Shown here: one piece after another, positions 27,131 through 35,826 of the stretch
How the letters are laid out: every line of letters starts with the position of its first letter
How positions within the stretch are numbered: the stretch's first letter is position 1
From: an uncultured Pseudomonadota bacterium
Lineage (GTDB): Bacteria; Pseudomonadota; Gammaproteobacteria; Methylococcales; Methylomonadaceae
DNA: 49,853 bases
Direction: 5' to 3'
NCBI GenBank assembly: GCA_903834465.1
Contig: CAILJB010000058.1
Span: forward strand, 1 to 49,853
Translations under genes and position numbers: made by a program
The notes under the pieces: model-generated
What the model was told of the DNA's origin: nothing
Database searches by the model: none
What the model saw: only the letters and a program-made list of their open reading frames with translations

Positions 27131-28348
27131 TTATGCTTGTTCTAATCCAAACGCACTGTGTAATGAACGTACCGCAAGCTCTAAATATTTCTCATCAACT
27201 ACAACCGAAATTTTAATTTCAGATGTCGCAATCATTTGAATGTTAATGCCTTCATCAGCAAGTGTTTTAAACATCGTGCTGGCAATTCCGGCATGTGAAC
27301 GCATACCTACCCCGACAATTGACACTTTAACAATGTTGTTATCGCCCGTCACTTTTCGCGCACCTAAGTCGGCACAAATCGATTCTAAAATCGTTTTCGC
27401 TCGCGCAAAATCATTGCGATGCACTGTAAAAGTAAAATCGGTCGTCGCATCGGCAGCGATATTTTGTACAATCATATCGACTTCAATATTCGCATCCGCA
27501 ATCGGGCCTAAAATTTTAAACGCAATTCCTGGCAAATCAGGCACGCCCGTAATGGTTAATTTCGCTTCGTCACGATTAAAAGCAATACCTGAAATTAACG
27601 CACTTTCCATTTGTGATTCCTCATAAGTAATTAGCGTGCCATTGCCTTCTGCAAACGAAGACAATACGCGCAATGCAACATTGTATTTTCCCGCAAATTC
27701 GACTGAGCGAATTTGCAAAACTTTTGAACCTAAACTCGCCATTTCGAGCATTTCTTCAAAAGTAATTCTATCTAAACGACGCGCTTTCGGTTCAACGCGC
27801 GGGTCAGTCGTATAAACGCCATCCACATCGGTGTAAATATGGCATTCATCGGCTTTCAACGCCGCCGCTAAAGCAACAGCCGTTGTATCCGAACCGCCAC
27901 GACCTAAGGTTGTGATATTGCCGTCTTCGTCAACGCCTTGAAAACCTGCCACCACAACCACTTTGCCTTCGGCTAAATCTGCTCGAATGCGTTTGTCGTC
28001 GATGTCTTTGATTCGGGCTTTGGTAAAACTGCTGTCAGTTAAAATTTTGACTTGCGTTCCTGTGTACGAACACGCAGGGCAACCAATTTCATTTAAACGC
28101 ATACTGAGCAATGCAACGGTGACTTGTTCGCCCGTTGAAACCATTGCATCTAATTCACGTTCGTTTGGATGTTCTTGCATTTCTTTGGCTAAACCAATTA
28201 AACGATTGGTTTCGCCGCTCATCGCAGATAACACAACAACTAACGAATCGCCCGCATCGTGAACTTTTTTAACGCGCTCGGCGACGGCTTTGATACGTTC
28301 GACCGAACCTACCGATGTGCCACCAAATTTATAAACATAAAGTGCCAT
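27131..28348 (-). CDS. lysC: Aspartate kinase LysC
   Basis: A 405-aa enzyme that phosphorylates aspartate, the first step to lysine, threonine and methionine. The N-terminal kinase domain starts LYVYKFGGTSVGSVERI and has TLGRGGSDTTAVALAA; two C-terminal ACT domains follow (from about residue 265, with SIVGVGMRSHAGIA), which would bind the feedback inhibitor. Standard length for the monofunctional enzyme. It is 21 bp downstream of the PhnA-like gene. Confidence 0.95.
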   Translation of the reverse strand: MALYVYKFGGTSVGSVERIKAVAERVKKVHDAGDSLVVVLSAMSGETNRLIGLAKEMQEHPNERELDAMVSTGEQVTVALLSMRLNEIGCPACSYTGTQVKILTDSSFTKARIKDIDDKRIRADLAEGKVVVVAGFQGVDEDGNITTLGRGGSDTTAVALAAALKADECHIYTDVDGVYTTDPRVEPKARRLDRITFEEMLEMASLGSKVLQIRSVEFAGKYNVALRVLSSFAEGNGTLITYEESQMESALISGIAFNRDEAKLTITGVPDLPGIAFKILGPIADANIEVDMIVQNIAADATTDFTFTVHRNDFARAKTILESICADLGARKVTGDNNIVKVSIVGVGMRSHAGIASTMFKTLADEGINIQMIATSEIKISVVVDEKYLELAVRSLHSAFGLEQA

Positions 28349-28369
28349 TTTGAAAATTCTCTAAACGTT

Positions 28370-28711
28370 TTATGATACTTTTTTGACAAATTCTGATTTC
28401 AATTGCATCGCGCCAATGCCTTCGATTCTGCAATCAATATCGTGGTCGCCATCAACTAAACGGATAATTTTTACTTTTGTGCCAACTTTGACAACCGATG
28501 ATGAACCTTTGATTTTTAAATCTTTAATCACGGTAATCATGTCACCGTCTTTTAAAACATTGCCGTTTGCGTCTTTGACGACTTTTTCTTCTTCAACGTC
28601 AGCGGCTGCATTTTTATCCCATTCATTGCCACATTCTGGGCAAATAAGCATTTCACCATCTTCGTAAGTGAATTCACTGCTACATTTTGGACATTTTGGT
28701 AAATTGCTCAT
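28370..28711 (-). CDS. yjdM: PhnA/YjdM zinc-ribbon protein
   Basis: A 113-aa protein with an N-terminal zinc ribbon (CPKCSSEF, then ICPECGNEW, two CxxC pairs) and a C-terminal KOW/SH3-like domain ([25 protein letters not shown]). This is the PhnA/YjdM family; despite the name it is not required for phosphonate use in E. coli, and its role is unclear. RBS AAGGAAAA before ATG 28711. It lies 82 bp after the cysteine desulfurase. Confidence 0.9.
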   Translation of the reverse strand: MSNLPKCPKCSSEFTYEDGEMLICPECGNEWDKNAAADVEEEKVVKDANGNVLKDGDMITVIKDLKIKGSSSVVKVGTKVKIIRLVDGDHDIDCRIEGIGAMQLKSEFVKKVS

Positions 28712-28793
28712 GATTTTTCCTTTTTGAATTTTAATAAATTGTTTTCAACCGCGAATTATATCGCTAAACAACAGACTTTAATTTTTTTGTGTT

Positions 28794-29963
28794 TTAATTT
28801 TTTGTGAGTTGTCGAAGTCGAGTCACTTCATCACACAACCGTTGCGCCGCATAATCCATATCGTCTAGCGTTGTGTAACGCCCAAAACTCAAACGTACTG
28901 CGCCATAAAGTTGTTCACCTTCAATGCCCATTGCCCGCAGAACATAAGAGGCTTCCATTGCCCCCGAATTACATGCACTTCCTGAGGAGATTGCGACATC
29001 GTCGCGTAACGCGATAATCAATGAATCTGCGCTCACGCCTTCAAAACTCAAATTCACAATGTTGGGCAACGTGGCTGTTTGTGAACCGTTTAACGTTACG
29101 CCTTCTAAGTCCTGAAGGCGTGAAAGTAGCCGTTGTTTTAATGCAATGGCATGTTGATAATCGTTTGTTTGATTTTGGTAAGCAAGCTCTAACGCGGTTG
29201 CCATCGCTAGAATTTGATGCGTCGGCAATGTGCCAGAACGTAAACCATTTTCTTGTCCACCGCCATGAATTAAAGGCGGCAATTTTAACTTTGCACAATT
29301 TCGCGCAAACACGCCGCCAATGCCTTTCACACCGTAAAATTTATGTGTCGAAAAAGACAAAAAACTAATCGGTGTTTTGGCTAAATTGATTTCGAGTTTC
29401 CCGACACTTTGCGACGCATCGACATGAAAAAATACACCACGTTGTTGCGTAATTTCGGCTATTTTTTCAATCGGTTGAATCACCCCCGTTTCATTATTAA
29501 CGTGCATGATGGAAACTAACAACGTGTTTTCAGTAATGCTGTCGGCTAATTCTTCAAGGTCAATCAAACCGACATTATCAGGTTTCAAATAAGTGACTTG
29601 AAAACCTTGTGTTTCTAAAAATCGGCAACAATCCAGTACCGATTTATGTTCGGTTGCGCTGGTGATTAGGTGTTGACCGAATTCTTTGAATCGCGTCGCC
29701 ACGCTTTTGAGAACAAAATTATTTGCCTCAGTCGCGCCTGATGTGAAAATTAAATCTTTCGCATTGCAATTTAAGTGTGTGGCAATTTGCTGGCGAGCAT
29801 TTTCGACAAGACTTTGCGCCGTTTCACCAAAACCATGTTGGATGGATGATGGATTTGCAAAATTATCCGTTGCGCGAAAATGCGTGATAAGTGTTTCAAT
29901 CACTTCGGGTGCAACGGGTGTTGTGGCGGCATAGTCTAGGTAGATTTTTTTTAAGTTTAGCAT
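28794..29963 (-). CDS. Cysteine desulfurase, SspA/DndA-like by context
   Basis: A 389-aa PLP enzyme of the NifS/IscS class that takes sulfur from cysteine and holds it as a persulfide. The PLP Lys is about residue 208 in SFSTHKFYG; GATEANN and the His in ATEHKSV also match; the persulfide Cys is about 331 in SSGSACNSG. ATG at 29963 is preferred to a TTG at 29969. It starts 21 bp after the SspE-like gene and is the last gene of the defence strand. There are no iscR, iscU or iscA genes nearby. I infer that it feeds sulfur to the SspD-like protein, but a general Fe-S or tRNA role cannot be excluded. Confidence 0.8.
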   Translation of the reverse strand: MLNLKKIYLDYAATTPVAPEVIETLITHFRATDNFANPSSIQHGFGETAQSLVENARQQIATHLNCNAKDLIFTSGATEANNFVLKSVATRFKEFGQHLITSATEHKSVLDCCRFLETQGFQVTYLKPDNVGLIDLEELADSITENTLLVSIMHVNNETGVIQPIEKIAEITQQRGVFFHVDASQSVGKLEINLAKTPISFLSFSTHKFYGVKGIGGVFARNCAKLKLPPLIHGGGQENGLRSGTLPTHQILAMATALELAYQNQTNDYQHAIALKQRLLSRLQDLEGVTLNGSQTATLPNIVNLSFEGVSADSLIIALRDDVAISSGSACNSGAMEASYVLRAMGIEGEQLYGAVRLSFGRYTTLDDMDYAAQRLCDEVTRLRQLTKN

Positions 29964-29984
29964 CGGCAATTTTTCATCGACCTA

Positions 29985-32153
29985 CTATTTCAATTGATGA
30001 ATTCGTTTTTCGATACTTGATTTAATCAAATCAAATCTTCTTTCTAACACATCATCATAACTAGCGTTTTTCAATGCTTCCTGGAAATATTCAATACTCG
30101 GAATGTCATGTGTTGCAATAGTTGTAGAATTCAGATAATCCAGATATTCACTGGGCGATCTGTCACTAATTAGGCGATTAGCCTCTTTAGAAATGTAAGC
30201 GAAATTTAGAGGACTGTTTAGTGGGTGCTTTTTTTCTGGGCGAAGTTTTGCCGCACTTTCGCCGATTTTCGTCACATTTCCTAGTGGAATAATGTGATGT
30301 AATTCGACATCAATATCACCAGAAGCAATTCCCCACGGCGTTATATTTTTTTGTGTTGGATTCAGAATGTTGAAATCGCAAGGGCAGCCGCTGAGAATAA
30401 ATTGCAAAATGCCATTTCTAACGCTCTTTTGCTCTACTTCATCGGAATCTTTTCTAAGTAAAATATTCCTAGTCGCATAGCCCTGATAGTTCAAAACATT
30501 ATCAGCCTTGCCGCTAATTTTTTCTTCAGGATTCCCAGATAGATATTTTTCTAGTTCTATTAGGTCGTTGATACACTTTTCATTTTGTCGTGTAAAGTAA
30601 CCTCCACCAAGCAATGCAATCCAATACCATCGTTCGAGTTTATCCAATTTTGCCTTATTATTCCAAACCTCGTCATCATCCAGATAAAAAGCTAAAACAA
30701 CCAACATGAGTTTGTAAGAAATATCTTTTGCGTCAGTTACACCACATCTAAATAACAAAAAAGCTAAGGCTCTTACAATAGCGTTAATAGTCCTGTCGGT
30801 AAGTTTGTTAATTTCTTCTGATGATAATTTTAAAATTTTTTCTCTTTTAATAAATTCAATAGAAAAACGCTGATCTTTTTCTTTAACATTTGCTAATAGT
30901 GACAACACATTGACAAACCAATCTTGGAATGGACGTGAAAGCTCGTTATTTTTGGCAATTTTCATAACAGATGGTTGCCAATCAGCTTTATCTATTCCAT
31001 TTTGTTCGGAAACATATTGGCTATTCAAAGTAGGGGCGATGGAAATAGGTTTTTCTACACTTTCGATAATTTTAGCGGACAGATTCCTTCTATTTTTATC
31101 TCGAGCTGATTTTGCGACAACTAAATCATAAACTGACAACGGCTCACCACCTCGGTTAATAGCTTCAAAGATAGCAACTGCGCGATTAACCTCATTTGGT
31201 TGTAACTGAATTATTGACATAACCCGTTCAGGTAATTTTTCAAGCTCAGTAGCTAAATTTGCAACCCACTGAGATTTTAAAGTTGACCATTGATCGCTTA
31301 ACGCATTCCCTATTTCGTAATCGTCAAGATTTTTATTTTCAAAAGATTCAACAATGGATGGCAACGTCTCTACATCAGTTTCTTTGCTGAAAGTTTTTTG
31401 GTAGAAGTCAAAAGAGTGTCTTTCTTCTTGAGCCACAATTTTTAGTTCATTAACTTTTTTGTCAGCAATTTTTTGCAAAACTTTCCGGTGTAAACCTTCT
31501 GATTTTTTATCGATTTCGTATAAGGGAACAATACATTCATTTGCATAATTTTCAGCAATATGGTTTTTTATTCGATGCTGACTTGGATTTTCTTCAGCTA
31601 ATGTAAATCCTGGATGGTGTATTTCTTTGGATTTGTTTTTATCAATAGCTTTATTTTCAATAAAAGATTGAATGTCATTATTTGTCAAATTACAAATCGA
31701 GGTGAATTTTAAATTTTCGTATCCAAAATAATCTTCTTCGTCCTCTTCATCTTTTTTTGGCTTTACTCTAAGAAACCAGCGCGTTCGCAACGGTGGATAT
31801 AAATCGTTCCAAATGTGTTCCCAATTTTCTTTTTCTGAAAAAATATCGTAAAAAACAGTTCGTAAAGTTGATAATCTTTGCTGACCATCAAGTACATATT
31901 GGCAACTGTTTTTTACTACAGTGGTTTCCAATTCGTTTGGAAAGCATAATTCTCTTTTTGAGAAATCATTAGTATCACCTTCGAGAATAAGCAAACTTCC
32001 AATAGGTAAATCAACTAACACGGATGCTATAAATCCCTTTTGCTTCTCTATTTTCCAAACAAATCCTCGTTGAAAATTAGGACGCACCATTCTGTTTGCT
32101 TTCAAATCTTCATAAATTGAATGTAACGCACGTTCATCATTTTTAATTGCCAT
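29985..32153 (-). CDS. DUF262 + HNH (DUF1524-like) protein, SspE/GmrSD-like effector
   Basis: A 722-aa protein with an N-terminal DUF262 domain (VLDGQQRLSTL at residues 89-94, and AINRGGEPLSVYDLV) and a C-terminal HNH-type DUF1524 region: VELHHIIPLGN near residue 619, followed by SPLNFAYISKEANRL. This two-domain order is that of GmrSD-type IV restriction enzymes and of SspE, which senses phosphorothioate DNA through DUF262 and nicks DNA with DUF1524. ATG 32153 follows AAGGGGAAG. It is 62 bp after brxL and just before the cysteine desulfurase, so SspE is the favoured reading; GmrSD is the alternative. Confidence 0.78.
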   Translation of the reverse strand: MAIKNDERALHSIYEDLKANRMVRPNFQRGFVWKIEKQKGFIASVLVDLPIGSLLILEGDTNDFSKRELCFPNELETTVVKNSCQYVLDGQQRLSTLRTVFYDIFSEKENWEHIWNDLYPPLRTRWFLRVKPKKDEEDEEDYFGYENLKFTSICNLTNNDIQSFIENKAIDKNKSKEIHHPGFTLAEENPSQHRIKNHIAENYANECIVPLYEIDKKSEGLHRKVLQKIADKKVNELKIVAQEERHSFDFYQKTFSKETDVETLPSIVESFENKNLDDYEIGNALSDQWSTLKSQWVANLATELEKLPERVMSIIQLQPNEVNRAVAIFEAINRGGEPLSVYDLVVAKSARDKNRRNLSAKIIESVEKPISIAPTLNSQYVSEQNGIDKADWQPSVMKIAKNNELSRPFQDWFVNVLSLLANVKEKDQRFSIEFIKREKILKLSSEEINKLTDRTINAIVRALAFLLFRCGVTDAKDISYKLMLVVLAFYLDDDEVWNNKAKLDKLERWYWIALLGGGYFTRQNEKCINDLIELEKYLSGNPEEKISGKADNVLNYQGYATRNILLRKDSDEVEQKSVRNGILQFILSGCPCDFNILNPTQKNITPWGIASGDIDVELHHIIPLGNVTKIGESAAKLRPEKKHPLNSPLNFAYISKEANRLISDRSPSEYLDYLNSTTIATHDIPSIEYFQEALKNASYDDVLERRFDLIKSSIEKRIHQLK

Positions 32154-32215
32154 TTCACTTCCCCTTAGAATTTATATTTATTGAGCATTAAGACTTCCAG
32201 AAAACTCATGCGGAT

Positions 32216-33559
32216 CTAATGCGAGCGAACTCGTTGCCGCAGGGCTTTTGCAGGATTCAAAACATAAGTTTCATAATCAGGATGGTCAGGATTTAAAAGC
32301 AATAACTTTGATAATGCTGTGGCGATGCGTGTGACGGCTTTCACGTCTCGATTATCACCTTTCAAATTCGGACATTCGCCAAACGGAAATTCAACGTGAC
32401 TGACAATCCGAAGTTGATGCAAGTATTCGCCAAACACATCCGCTTTCATTCCCACACCAAGCGCGGCACTTTCAGTCATAAAACGTGGAATTTCCCAACC
32501 TGCAATAATGCCGTGAAAGCGATCCATCAACGCGCTGTCATGAAACATCTCAGGTAAATGGCGAATGTAATCACTTTGGCGCGGCGCATTGTCATACAAA
32601 TCAATGTTTGCCAAAATCATCAACCCACATTCGCTGGTAATTTTGTCATTGCCAACCGAATAATGCCCAGATTCCAAATAATCTTTGAACTTCGCATGAA
32701 TATCGTCTGCACCTTTGAAGTTAATCGATTGTCCCTCGTCTAAAACCAATAAATCGTAACGTCCCATTAAACCAATTTCTTTGGTATTCATGTTTTTAAA
32801 CAATTGCGCTTGTGTCAACGCGCCACCGCTGTTTAACCAAACATAACGACTAAGATTGGAATAAATAAAAGATTTCCCCGTGCCTTTAGGCGCGAGTTCC
32901 ATCATGTTCAAATTGTTTTGCACCAACGGCAATAAGCGCAAAATCAAATTATTTTGTTGCGCCTCGTTGTAAGCAAATGGCTCATACCCCATCGTTCGCA
33001 ACAACAAATAAATCCATTCGCGCGTGGAAAATTGTTCACGCGCTTTTATCAATTGTTCTAAACGCACTTTGCCTGATTGCATCGGATTGAATTCAATCAT
33101 TTCAATGACATAATTTTTCCCTTCGGCACGATAAATTAAACGTCCCGCACCCCATTGTCCGCCTTCTAACAAAATCGGATTTTTATCGATAACTTCATTC
33201 GCCACACGCGCATTCGGTTCTTCGAGGCAGGGAATGTTCAATAATTTTCGATTATTTTTAATGTCAATTCGCACGTCAAAACGGTCTAAAATTACCAACG
33301 ATTCGCCAGATTGAAGCTGATGTTTGATGCGTTCTTTCTCCGTTTTTGAAGGCAAATGCTTACTCATAAACGCCGTCACATCTTGGTAAATTTCAGCATT
33401 CGATTTGTCGGGACGTTGAAAACGTGAAATTAGCCATTCCTCGACAAAACTGGGAATCGTGCGTTTATCGCGGATTTTCAGCGCACGCACTAAGGCTTTA
33501 TCAATCACTAAATCGCCAAATGTGGCACAAATTTTTTGGTCTAATTCTTCGCTGTTCAA
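32216..33559 (-). CDS. brxL: BrxL-like AAA+ ATPase, short form
   Basis: A 447-aa BREX protein. It opens LDQKICATFGDLVIDKAL, typical of BrxL. Walker A is PKGTGKSF (about 224-231) and Walker B LLVLDEGQ (about 271-277). No Lon-type protease domain with Ser-Lys dyad follows, unlike the roughly 680-aa BrxL of BREX type 1; the length matches the shorter BrxL family I associate with BREX type 4. Its start overlaps the pglZ stop by 4 bp. BrxL-type rings bind DNA and are needed for phage restriction. Confidence 0.85.
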   Translation of the reverse strand: MNSEELDQKICATFGDLVIDKALVRALKIRDKRTIPSFVEEWLISRFQRPDKSNAEIYQDVTAFMSKHLPSKTEKERIKHQLQSGESLVILDRFDVRIDIKNNRKLLNIPCLEEPNARVANEVIDKNPILLEGGQWGAGRLIYRAEGKNYVIEMIEFNPMQSGKVRLEQLIKAREQFSTREWIYLLLRTMGYEPFAYNEAQQNNLILRLLPLVQNNLNMMELAPKGTGKSFIYSNLSRYVWLNSGGALTQAQLFKNMNTKEIGLMGRYDLLVLDEGQSINFKGADDIHAKFKDYLESGHYSVGNDKITSECGLMILANIDLYDNAPRQSDYIRHLPEMFHDSALMDRFHGIIAGWEIPRFMTESAALGVGMKADVFGEYLHQLRIVSHVEFPFGECPNLKGDNRDVKAVTRIATALSKLLLLNPDHPDYETYVLNPAKALRQRVRSH

Positions 33560-35823
33560 AACATATCCTCAAAACTTTGTGCGCTGCTGTCACGCGCTAA
33601 AAAAGAGGCTGGAAAATTAACGGACAAGGATTTTTTAAGGGTTTCGCGTGCGCCATGTCGTTCAAATTGCAAGCCTAGCTCCAAAACAATCAAGCCTTCC
33701 TGTTCAATATCCGCCCGAAATTTCAATGTGACGGTGTGAGATTTTTGGGCGCGAATAATATCAATCGGTTCGCGCAATTCGAGTTTAAACGGCGGTTCTA
33801 AACTTAAACGCACGGTTTCAACTTGTACCGACGCGCTTAAACGCACATCGAGTTGCCAGAATTTATCGCTTAAACGCAAGCAGTCGCTGGTAATTTCAGC
33901 TTCAACAGGCAATTTGTTGGTTTCAAATGTCGGGCGAATCAATTTGATAAAGGGGATTAAAACTTCTTCGGGCGTTAAACCGCCGTGTGCTAACACCGAA
34001 TTCGTTAAACCTAAACGTGTTTTCGGCGCAGCGTAATCGTCTTTGCTGTCTTGATTGATTAAAACAAACTCATCGGGCAACGTTTCGCGGCGTTTGAGTT
34101 TGAAAATGCGGTCTTTTATCTCGCCTAACGGTTTGCCGTTATAACGTCCATTTGTCACGGTCATGCCGTGGTCGGCGGTGATAAAAAACACGACATCACG
34201 GTGCGCGGCATCTTTGAGCCAATTTTGAATCGATGTTTTGAGTTGCCGTGCAATAGGCAAAATATCGGCACGGTGTTTTTCAAAACTGCTTGCATCGTGC
34301 AACCGTTCATCGATTCGATTTTCGAAAAATACCACGAGATTCGTTTGTTCAGTAATCGGCGTGTTGAGATTATCGTCTTCCCAACTTTTGATGATTTTTA
34401 GCGACGTTTGATAGGTTTGTTGCAATGCAATTTCAGAATTATTCGGCAAAGAATGGGTGGGGTTGCCCGTTAAAACAGCGAGTTTGCCAATGTCAGTAAG
34501 CGTGGGAAGTGGTGCAAAAAGTGTGTCGGTAATAACGGTTAAATTATTTAGCGTTGCAAGTTCGTCGAGCAAAATATCTTGATTCAACGCCGACAGCGCA
34601 TCAACGACGGTAACAATCACTAAATAACCACCCTCTAAATAACGTTGAATTTGCGACGAACAAAAACGCCAATCCGATTCAGAACGTGCAATACGGCTAG
34701 GTTGTAAAATCAACCAATCTGTAAAACTCACGTTAATGGATTCATCAAGCGGTTGTTTGCTCAGTAAAACGGTTCGCAAATAATCAAAATAACCCACGCT
34801 CCAATCTAATGTTTCTTCAACGCTCGCCGTTTTAGACAAATGACGATAATGCGAAACGGCTAAATAATTTTCGATTTTTTGCAAAAACGTTTGTGCGTCT
34901 GCGCTTTCAAAACGTTGGCAACAAACGAGTAAATCAAGTGTGATAAGTTGCGGCGATTCATCACACAACACATTCAATTCCAGCCAAACACTTTCCCAAT
35001 CCGCCATCACAAATTCGACGAATGCTTTTGCGTCGATTTCTTTATGTAAAATTTTTCGCGCCACGATTTTGAGAATTTCAATTAAATCCGTTGGAATATG
35101 CCGCGCTTGTTCTTGCGACAACGACAATAACGGCAAAGCGTTTAATAAGGAAGCAGAAAAAGTTTGTGCAGGCAACGCAAAATGCAAAGCGTAATCACGA
35201 ATTTTTTGCCGTAAAATCGCGAAGATTTGTTGATAAGCGAAATTTGCTAAAAACGATTCAATGGCACTACTTTTTGTCAATTCGATAATGAACAACGTTG
35301 CATTTTCATTATCGATTTTTAAATTCGTCGTGAGATGGGAAATCAAGCGCGTTTGGATGGTTTCGATTTTTAATAATTCCAAAAAAATCGCAGGTTGGAA
35401 ATTTAATGCGCTGACAAACGCATAAAAATTATCGCCACTTAAAAGATTAACATCACACGCCATTAAAATTTGGGCTTCAAACGTTAGCTGATTTTCAGAC
35501 GCAAGCGTTGAATCTTTTAATAAATCCAATTCAACAATCCACTCGTCAGTCAGCCAATCGGGAATTTTTATTTTTAGACGTTCAGAAAATAATGCTCGCG
35601 GCAACAGCGTTTTAGTCGGCAAAACATCATTCATACCGTCAAATTTAAAATGTTTGAGCAACGCTAAATGGGTTAGACGCAAACGCAATAACGCTGGGTT
35701 TTGAGCGGCTAAATGTTCACGAATGGCGAGGCGAAGCGCGTTAATTTCGTCTTCGGTTTTACCCACCACAATTGCGTCTTCGGTATCAATGCCAAAACAA
35801 TCGACAATCAATTGAACGGGCAT
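33556..35823 (-). CDS. pglZ: PglZ phosphatase-fold protein (BREX type 4)
   Basis: A 755-aa protein with an alkaline-phosphatase-like PglZ domain in its second half: nucleophile region VIVTVVDALS (Asp about 408), FFENRIDERLHD (about 499-510), FFITADHGMT (DHG about 551-553) and LAHGGLTPEEVLIPF. The first 380 residues are helical and show no motif I recognise. PglZ is the common protein of all BREX types; its biochemical target is unresolved. It begins 3 bp after the BrxC-like ATPase and overlaps brxL. Confidence 0.9.
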   Translation of the reverse strand: MPVQLIVDCFGIDTEDAIVVGKTEDEINALRLAIREHLAAQNPALLRLRLTHLALLKHFKFDGMNDVLPTKTLLPRALFSERLKIKIPDWLTDEWIVELDLLKDSTLASENQLTFEAQILMACDVNLLSGDNFYAFVSALNFQPAIFLELLKIETIQTRLISHLTTNLKIDNENATLFIIELTKSSAIESFLANFAYQQIFAILRQKIRDYALHFALPAQTFSASLLNALPLLSLSQEQARHIPTDLIEILKIVARKILHKEIDAKAFVEFVMADWESVWLELNVLCDESPQLITLDLLVCCQRFESADAQTFLQKIENYLAVSHYRHLSKTASVEETLDWSVGYFDYLRTVLLSKQPLDESINVSFTDWLILQPSRIARSESDWRFCSSQIQRYLEGGYLVIVTVVDALSALNQDILLDELATLNNLTVITDTLFAPLPTLTDIGKLAVLTGNPTHSLPNNSEIALQQTYQTSLKIIKSWEDDNLNTPITEQTNLVVFFENRIDERLHDASSFEKHRADILPIARQLKTSIQNWLKDAAHRDVVFFITADHGMTVTNGRYNGKPLGEIKDRIFKLKRRETLPDEFVLINQDSKDDYAAPKTRLGLTNSVLAHGGLTPEEVLIPFIKLIRPTFETNKLPVEAEITSDCLRLSDKFWQLDVRLSASVQVETVRLSLEPPFKLELREPIDIIRAQKSHTVTLKFRADIEQEGLIVLELGLQFERHGARETLKKSLSVNFPASFLARDSSAQSFEDMF

Positions 35824-35826
35824 AAC

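Noticed and set aside
30910-31131. 73-codon plus-strand frame inside the DUF262/HNH gene
   Set aside because: Antisense shadow of the large minus-strand gene without supporting signals.
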